Position numbers and translations under genes: made by a program
NCBI GenBank assembly: GCA_963831535.1
Contig: CAWHQP010000001.1
Span: 62,001-126,000 of the forward strand
Length of the DNA: 64,000 nt
DNA from: Bog-756 sp963831535
GTDB lineage: Bacteria > Actinomycetota > Acidimicrobiia > Acidimicrobiales > RAAP-2
Direction: 5' to 3'
Shown: positions 62,860 to 64,000 of the stretch, piece after piece
Layout: each line of letters starts with the position of its first letter
How positions within the stretch are numbered: position 1 is the stretch's first letter
Notes under the pieces: model-generated
What the model saw: only the letters and a program-made list of their open reading frames with translations
Databases searched by the model: none
What the model was told of the DNA's origin: nothing

Positions 62860-64000
62860 GATCGGGCCTCCCGTCGCCTGAGTCGTCGTCTGAGGATGGT
62901 GCCTGCCGCGATCATCGCTGACCCGAGCAGGACCCAGGCACCCAGGTGGGCCGTGCCGGTGAACGCCAATCCGCTCCCCGAGGAACCCGAAGAGCCGTCG
63001 GAGCCGCTCGACCCGCTGGACGTGGCCGTTCCTCCCGCCGCCCCGGTGGACGTGGCCGACCCGGCAGTGGTCGTCGTGGTGGCCCCGGAAGTGGCACCAC
63101 CGATCGCCGCCGTGGGCGAGGTCCCGGTGGCCTCAGCGTTGAGCTCCGTCGCCACCTTCAGTCCGGCCGCCTGCATGGCCGGGGTGGCCGGGGCGGACCC
63201 GAAGCTCTCGATGTCCTTCTGCCCCTGTGTGCCGAGGATGAACCGCACCACCTGGGCCAGGGCGGTGGCCTTGGCGGCGGTCAGCCCGGTGGTGGGCACC
63301 ACCAGGTAGCTCTCCTCCATGAGGTCGCTGTTGTAGGCGGCGGCATCACTGGCGCTGGCGTTGAAGGTAACGAGATTGTTGGTGGTTGGGTCCGAGGTGG
63401 AGGCCAGGCTGGCATCGGCCTGCGCCGCTTGGGCGGCGGCCAGCGTCGGAGCGACGAAGCTGCCCTGGGCATTCTGGATGGCCGCCGTGGGAAGATCCCA
63501 GGCCACCCCCAGGGGTGCCTGGGTCCACACCGACGACAGCGGTGCGGTGGCTCCGAGCACCCACTGGGTGGCGGTGGTGCTCGGACCGTTGGTCTCGGCA
63601 TTGATATCCAGCAACTTCCCAATGAGCGGTTGGTCCCCACCGGGGATGGTGTTGCCGGCGAAGGGCCACAGCTCGCTCGGTGTGTCGTCGGTGGTCAGGG
63701 CGCCGGGAATCCCGCCGTTGAGGGCGGCGTCGAAGTAGCCCTTGGCCGTCGGATCGCTGTCCAGCAAGGTCATCAGAGCCTCATTCGAGATCGAGGGGTC
63801 GAGGTTGGCGTAAGCCACTGGAGGAAGGTGGAGTTCAGAACTGGAGCCGCCGGGTCCACCGCCCGACGGACAGGTGATCCGGGTGTCGCCCCAGTCCTGT
63901 AGGGGATCGGCCGCGTCGTAGCCGTACAGTTCGCCCAGTTCGGCCACCGTCAGCGGGATGCCCTGGCAGAAGCCGGCCGGCGTGATCGTCGTGCTGTCGC
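62856..64000 (-). CDS. Phosphate-binding (PstS)-like protein with LAFTG sorting signal (5' end outside window)
   Basis: Extracellular ligand-binding protein, N-terminus beyond the right edge. Visible parts are PLTVAELGELYGYD, AYANLDPSISNEALMTLLD, SYLVVPTTGLTAAKATALAQ and VVRFILGTQGQKDIESFGSA, in the style of PstS-like periplasmic-binding folds. The C-terminus has a Ser/Gly/Thr stalk, then L-A-F-T-G, a hydrophobic segment (LGAWVLLGSAMIAAGTIL) and a basic tail RRRLRRREARS. This is a complete LAxTG sorting signal matching class E sortase specificity. It is translationally coupled to pstB. Confidence 0.85.
   Translation of the reverse strand, partial: DSTTITPAGFCQGIPLTVAELGELYGYDAADPLQDWGDTRITCPSGGGPGGSSSELHLPPVAYANLDPSISNEALMTLLDSDPTAKGYFDAALNGGIPGALTTDDTPSELWPFAGNTIPGGDQPLIGKLLDINAETNGPSTTATQWVLGATAPLSSVWTQAPLGVAWDLPTAAIQNAQGSFVAPTLAAAQAAQADASLASTSDPTTNNLVTFNASASDAAAYNSDLMEESYLVVPTTGLTAAKATALAQVVRFILGTQGQKDIESFGSAPATPAMQAAGLKVATELNAEATGTSPTAAIGGATSGATTTTTAGSATSTGAAGGTATSSGSSGSDGSSGSSGSGLAFTGTAHLGAWVLLGSAMIAAGTILRRRLRRREARS

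Overview
The window is about 64 kb of a high-GC actinobacterial chromosome. The best guess is an Acidimicrobiia-like lineage. Support comes from the glyA-wecA-atp gene order, F420-type redox proteins, a sortase-E/LAxTG pair, a secreted protein built from GYWLVA-DGGIF repeats, and a MurA with Asp in place of the catalytic Cys. No rRNA, tRNA, CRISPR array, transposase or phage gene was recognised.

Region by region. (1) 0-5.3 kb holds an ABC ATPase cut by the left edge, small membrane proteins, ychF, and an EthD-like/AhpD-like pair. (2) 5.4-10.5 kb is assimilatory sulfate reduction: cysH, a siroheme sulfite/nitrite reductase, an F420-dehydrogenase-beta (FrhB-type) protein whose start overlaps the reductase stop, and a divergent siroheme-synthesis gene. 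(3) 10.5-18.9 kb carries a P450, galT, a treS-like amylase-family gene, meaB, murA and glpX. (4) 18.9-34.5 kb has a secreted repeat protein and a lipoprotein, then the complete ATP synthase operon atpZ-I-B-E-F-H-A-G-D-C downstream of rpiB-glyA-wecA, and a thiolase-like gene. (5) 34.6-42.1 kb carries a LPG-synthase-type membrane protein, a serine hydrolase, a dehydrogenase, a flavin monooxygenase and greA-leuC-leuD. (6) 42.7-49 kb is a two-component system followed by a coupled electron-transfer cluster: ApbE, ferric-reductase-like membrane protein, NuoF-like protein and ferredoxin. (7) 49-53.8 kb is a visibly lower-GC island with a GT-C-type membrane protein and a surface glycoside hydrolase. 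(8) 53.8-64 kb is a cell-surface locus: coiled-coil protein, class-E sortase with a long Pro-rich N-terminus, polysaccharide-synthase-like GT2, two novel Pro-rich proteins, an exosortase fused to an EpsI-like domain, PstB, and a phosphate-binding-like protein ending in an LAFTG sorting signal.

Region 8 is the most promising system. Two sets of 11-bp direct repeats of PHO-box type sit in front of its novel genes, one at 57.55-57.61 kb and one at 60.00-60.02 kb. Together with pstB and the LAFTG protein they suggest a phosphate-starvation-controlled surface programme combining exosortase, sortase and exopolysaccharide genes. The F420-type partner of sulfite reductase in region 2 is the second strongest lead.

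Caution: many conserved genes (ABC ATPase, treS, meaB, murA, glpX, atpG/H/F, rpiB, thiolase, sortase, pstB) contain single-base frame breaks. Nearly all behave as one extra G or C. This looks like insertion-biased sequencing error rather than gene decay. Such genes are given at full span, with the break positions noted.
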